Below the pieces are notes generated by a model. It ran no database searches. It worked only from the letters and a program-made list of their open reading frames with translations, and was not told the DNA's origin. Shown here one piece after another: positions 5,171 through 6,819 of a stretch of 6,819 nucleotides of DNA. Position 1 is the first letter of the stretch. Every line of letters begins with the position of its first letter. The translations under genes and the position numbers were made by a program. Source of the stretch: Treponema sp. (lineage in GTDB: Bacteria; Spirochaetota; Spirochaetia; Treponematales; Breznakiellaceae); contig JAISZE010000021.1 of the NCBI GenBank assembly GCA_031269405.1, positions 1 to 6,819 on the forward strand, in the 5' to 3' direction.

Positions 5171-6132
5171 TCCCTGTCCTTGTATTCGAGAACCCTGGTT
5201 ACTGTTGCCCCCCCGGAAGCCGCAAGGAGGCCGAAGCTGCGTTCCATCCGGTATTCCCGCCTCTCGATCCAGTTCCCCTTTTCATCCAGGGTGTACTCAT
5301 AACGGGAATCCATAAATTCACCGCTGTCTCCGGTAGTCCCGGAAATACGGACCAGAAACCCCGCCTCGTCCCACTGGAGAGAATAATGAAAGGGCTTTTC
5401 CGGTTCCGACCGCCCGGTTTCAGCCGCCGGTTTCCGTTCCCAGTAGCGGGGCAAATCCTGACGGTAGTACTGGACCGAAAAATCCCCTTCCGGCCCGTTA
5501 ATCCCGGTAACAAGATAACGGCTGTCGTAGTGGCGCAGGGTAAAAACATCCCCTTCTTCGGAACGGCGCCTCGTGCTCGTAATCAGCGCCCCGGGTCCGG
5601 CGGAAAGGCGGTACTCGTAAAAACACAGGGCCCTGCCCGCTTCGTTATACCAGGATTCTGATACAAAAGCTCCCCTGCGCCGCAGGAGGACAAAGGAATA
5701 TACCTCTTCCCGGAGCACCCGGACAAGCGAAGGTTCGCCGTCTTCGTATTCCAAAATGTCGAGTTTTACACTTTCAAACGCCGCCCCGCTGATCCCCAAG
5801 GCGCCGCTGTAAACCGTACGGACCTGAACCAGTTTGCCGTCCAAAAGAAAAGGAAACTGGGCGGCAGCGGCGTTCCGGCCCATGCAGTACTGTTCTTCAC
5901 CTATAGTAACCGTAATGGACGCCCTTTGCCCGTCCGGCAGCTTAAAGGCGTCAGGAGGGAATTCCGGCGGCCAGTCAGGCTGCCATGTTCCGCTTCCGCC
6001 GGAATCCGCCGCTTCCAGGAGGGCAAAGAGGGGAAAATCTCCGGCAGCGCCTGTACCGCGAGGCTCCTCCTGGGCAGGAAGAAGAAAAAGAGGGAACACA
6101 AAAACCAGCAAAAACAAACGCCGCCGGAGCAT
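5167..6132 (-). CDS. Exported protein of unknown function, beta-rich (321 aa)
   Basis: Residues 1-20 form a clear Sec signal peptide: MLRRR followed by a hydrophobic core (LFLLVFVFPLFLLPA), with likely cleavage before QEEP. No lipobox cysteine is present, so it is probably periplasmic or surface-released rather than a lipoprotein. The mature part begins with a Gly/Pro-rich stretch and then is dominated by short beta-strand segments with aromatic residues. The C-terminal portion (YSLQWDEAGFLVRISGTTG, then RYEYTLDEKGNWIERREY) recalls YD-repeat-like or MORN-like beta-hairpin proteins; this is a weak resemblance, not a family assignment. The ATG at 6132 is the only start that keeps the full basic N-region. 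No ribosome-binding site stands before it, but a promoter-like sequence lies six bases upstream. The stop overlaps the start of the 88-residue gene. Confidence 0.85.
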   Translation of the reverse strand: MLRRRLFLLVFVFPLFLLPAQEEPRGTGAAGDFPLFALLEAADSGGSGTWQPDWPPEFPPDAFKLPDGQRASITVTIGEEQYCMGRNAAAAQFPFLLDGKLVQVRTVYSGALGISGAAFESVKLDILEYEDGEPSLVRVLREEVYSFVLLRRRGAFVSESWYNEAGRALCFYEYRLSAGPGALITSTRRRSEEGDVFTLRHYDSRYLVTGINGPEGDFSVQYYRQDLPRYWERKPAAETGRSEPEKPFHYSLQWDEAGFLVRISGTTGDSGEFMDSRYEYTLDEKGNWIERREYRMERSFGLLAASGGATVTRVLEYKDRE

Positions 6133-6138
6133 GATATA

Positions 6139-6167
6139 AGTATAATCACCAGGAAAAACCAGGGCAA
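6139..6167 (-). promoter_or_regulatory. Candidate sigma-70 promoter before the exported-protein gene
   Basis: On the minus strand TTGCCC (6167-6162) and TATACT (6144-6139) are separated by 17 bases, and the ATG follows the -10 after six bases. If real, transcription would begin at the start codon itself, giving a leaderless mRNA, which would explain why no ribosome-binding site precedes this gene. It lies in the 42-base gap after lplA. Confidence 0.45.
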
Positions 6168-6174
6168 GCGGGGT

Positions 6175-6819
6175 TTACCTCCTTTGCAGCCATTCCCGGG
6201 ACCCGAATTTATCACGGCCCAGGGCCAGGGCCCTTTCTTCTTCCCCGTAAGAAGGGGCGGTTTCGAGGGATACAAAATCCAGATGCAGTTGTTCCTTAAA
6301 ACCTTCAGCCAGGACGTTTATCCCTTCGTCAAACGAAACACTCCGGCCCAGAAGGGGGGGGAGGGGGGATACCCTCGCCCTAACATCCTTGATAAGCTTT
6401 CCCTTCATTTTTTCCTCAGGAACCCTGAGGAGTTCAAACATGAGTTCCGGGTTCAGATCCAAAAGGACCGTGCCGTGCTGGAGGACGCAACCCTGCCGCC
6501 TGGTCTGGGCGTTGCCCGAAACTTTCCTGCCCCTGGCGAGAATATCGTTAATAGGAACAAATTCCGCCGCGAGCCCCAGGCGGGACAAGGCGGAAACAAT
6601 GCCTGAACACAAGGTCCTGTAGGATTCGAGGATGCTGTTTCCTGCCAGGGCATGGCTTACAGGCATGATAAGGCTGTAGGTGATCTCCTGATCGTGAAAC
6701 ACCGCTCCGCCGCCTGAGATGCGTCTTACCACATCCACGCCGTAACGGGCGCAGGCTTCCAGGTCCACTTCTTCTTCAAGACCCTGGAAATAGCCAATCG
6801 AAACCGCCGGGGGTTTCCA
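6175..6819 (-). CDS. lplA: Lipoate-protein ligase A family protein (5' end missing)
   Basis: The frame is open to the window edge, giving 214 visible residues; the true start lies beyond 6819. The visible N-terminus, WKPPAVSIGYFQGLEEEV, leads into RRISGGGAVFHDQEITYSL, the nucleotide- and lipoate-binding signature of the BPL/LplA/LipB superfamily. NDILARGRKVSGNAQ carries the catalytic-type lysine (RKVSG), followed by LQHGTVLLDL. The enzyme activates lipoate with ATP and attaches it to lysines of E2 subunits or GcvH. The octanoyltransferase-type Cys-Phe-x-x-Pro-Ser motif of LipM is not seen before the lysine, favouring a ligase. The family length suggests only about 30-40 residues are missing. 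It ends about 40 residues after the conserved core, so little or no C-terminal accessory domain remains. The last codons (CTG CAA AGG AGG TAA) contain a perfect Shine-Dalgarno sequence. Confidence 0.92.
   Translation of the reverse strand, partial: WKPPAVSIGYFQGLEEEVDLEACARYGVDVVRRISGGGAVFHDQEITYSLIMPVSHALAGNSILESYRTLCSGIVSALSRLGLAAEFVPINDILARGRKVSGNAQTRRQGCVLQHGTVLLDLNPELMFELLRVPEEKMKGKLIKDVRARVSPLPPLLGRSVSFDEGINVLAEGFKEQLHLDFVSLETAPSYGEEERALALGRDKFGSREWLQRR
6177..6185 (-). promoter_or_regulatory. Perfect Shine-Dalgarno sequence without an obvious partner start
   Basis: AAAGGAGGT on the minus strand is fully complementary to the 16S rRNA tail, yet the next annotated ATG (6132) is about 44 bases downstream. 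The nearest candidate is a TTG at 6167-6165, ten bases away, which would open an 88-codon frame overlapping the exported-protein gene out of phase. It may simply encode the Arg-Arg end of LplA. Confidence 0.4.
6354..6368. repeat. G8-A-G6 homopolymer tract inside lplA
   Basis: The + strand reads eight G, one A, six G; on the lplA coding strand this is C6-T-C8, encoding Ser-Pro-Leu-Pro-Pro-Leu. Runs of this length are prone to slippage during replication and to sequencing error. The lplA frame is intact as given. Confidence 0.85.

Noticed and set aside
5926..6606. 226-codon open frame on the + strand
   Set aside because: It is antisense to both lplA and the exported-protein gene, and spans the intergenic promoter region; composition is basic and irregular with no motifs.
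6766..6768. GTG as the start of lplA
   Set aside because: The frame continues upstream to the window edge with conserved LplA sequence (PAVSIGYFQG), so this Val codon is internal and the gene is truncated by the window.

Overview
The window is dense bacterial chromosome with no unannotated stretch longer than about 65 bases. It most likely comes from a spirochaete of the Treponema group, perhaps a GC-richer host-associated (termite-gut-like) lineage. This is inferred from the look of the L35/L20 proteins, from the ZapB-like and ZapA-like genes directly after rplT, and from the GAF/HD-GYP protein. No 16S or other definitive taxonomic marker is present, so the assignment is tentative.

Left half, + strand (1-3283): the end of infC (IF3), then rpmI (L35), rplT (L20), a ZapB-like coiled-coil protein, an ORF whose first ~100 residues are ZapA-like and whose last ~411 are a complete class I mannose-6-phosphate isomerase (ManA), and a DUF188/YaiI-family protein. 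Gaps are very short (1 and 6 bases around the ZapB-like gene, a GTGA overlap before the DUF188 gene), so it reads as one operon coupling translation-factor genes to putative Z-ring genes and sugar-phosphate metabolism. The infC-rpmI spacer holds two small hairpins where an L20-type autoregulatory operator could lie.

Right half, - strand (6819-3285, read right to left): lplA (lipoate-protein ligase; its start lies outside the window), an unrecognised 321-aa exported protein, an unrecognised 88-aa cytoplasmic protein coupled to it by an ATGA overlap, a 92-aa stand-alone parvulin, and a 419-aa GAF plus HD-GYP protein predicted to be a cyclic-di-GMP phosphodiesterase. Two candidate promoters sit exactly six bases before the ATGs of the 321-aa and 419-aa genes, a geometry that would give leaderless mRNAs. 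The + and - operons converge with a single base between stop codons and no visible terminator.

The most unusual item is the uninterrupted ZapA-ManA reading frame. I see no mobile element, CRISPR array, tRNA or rRNA gene.
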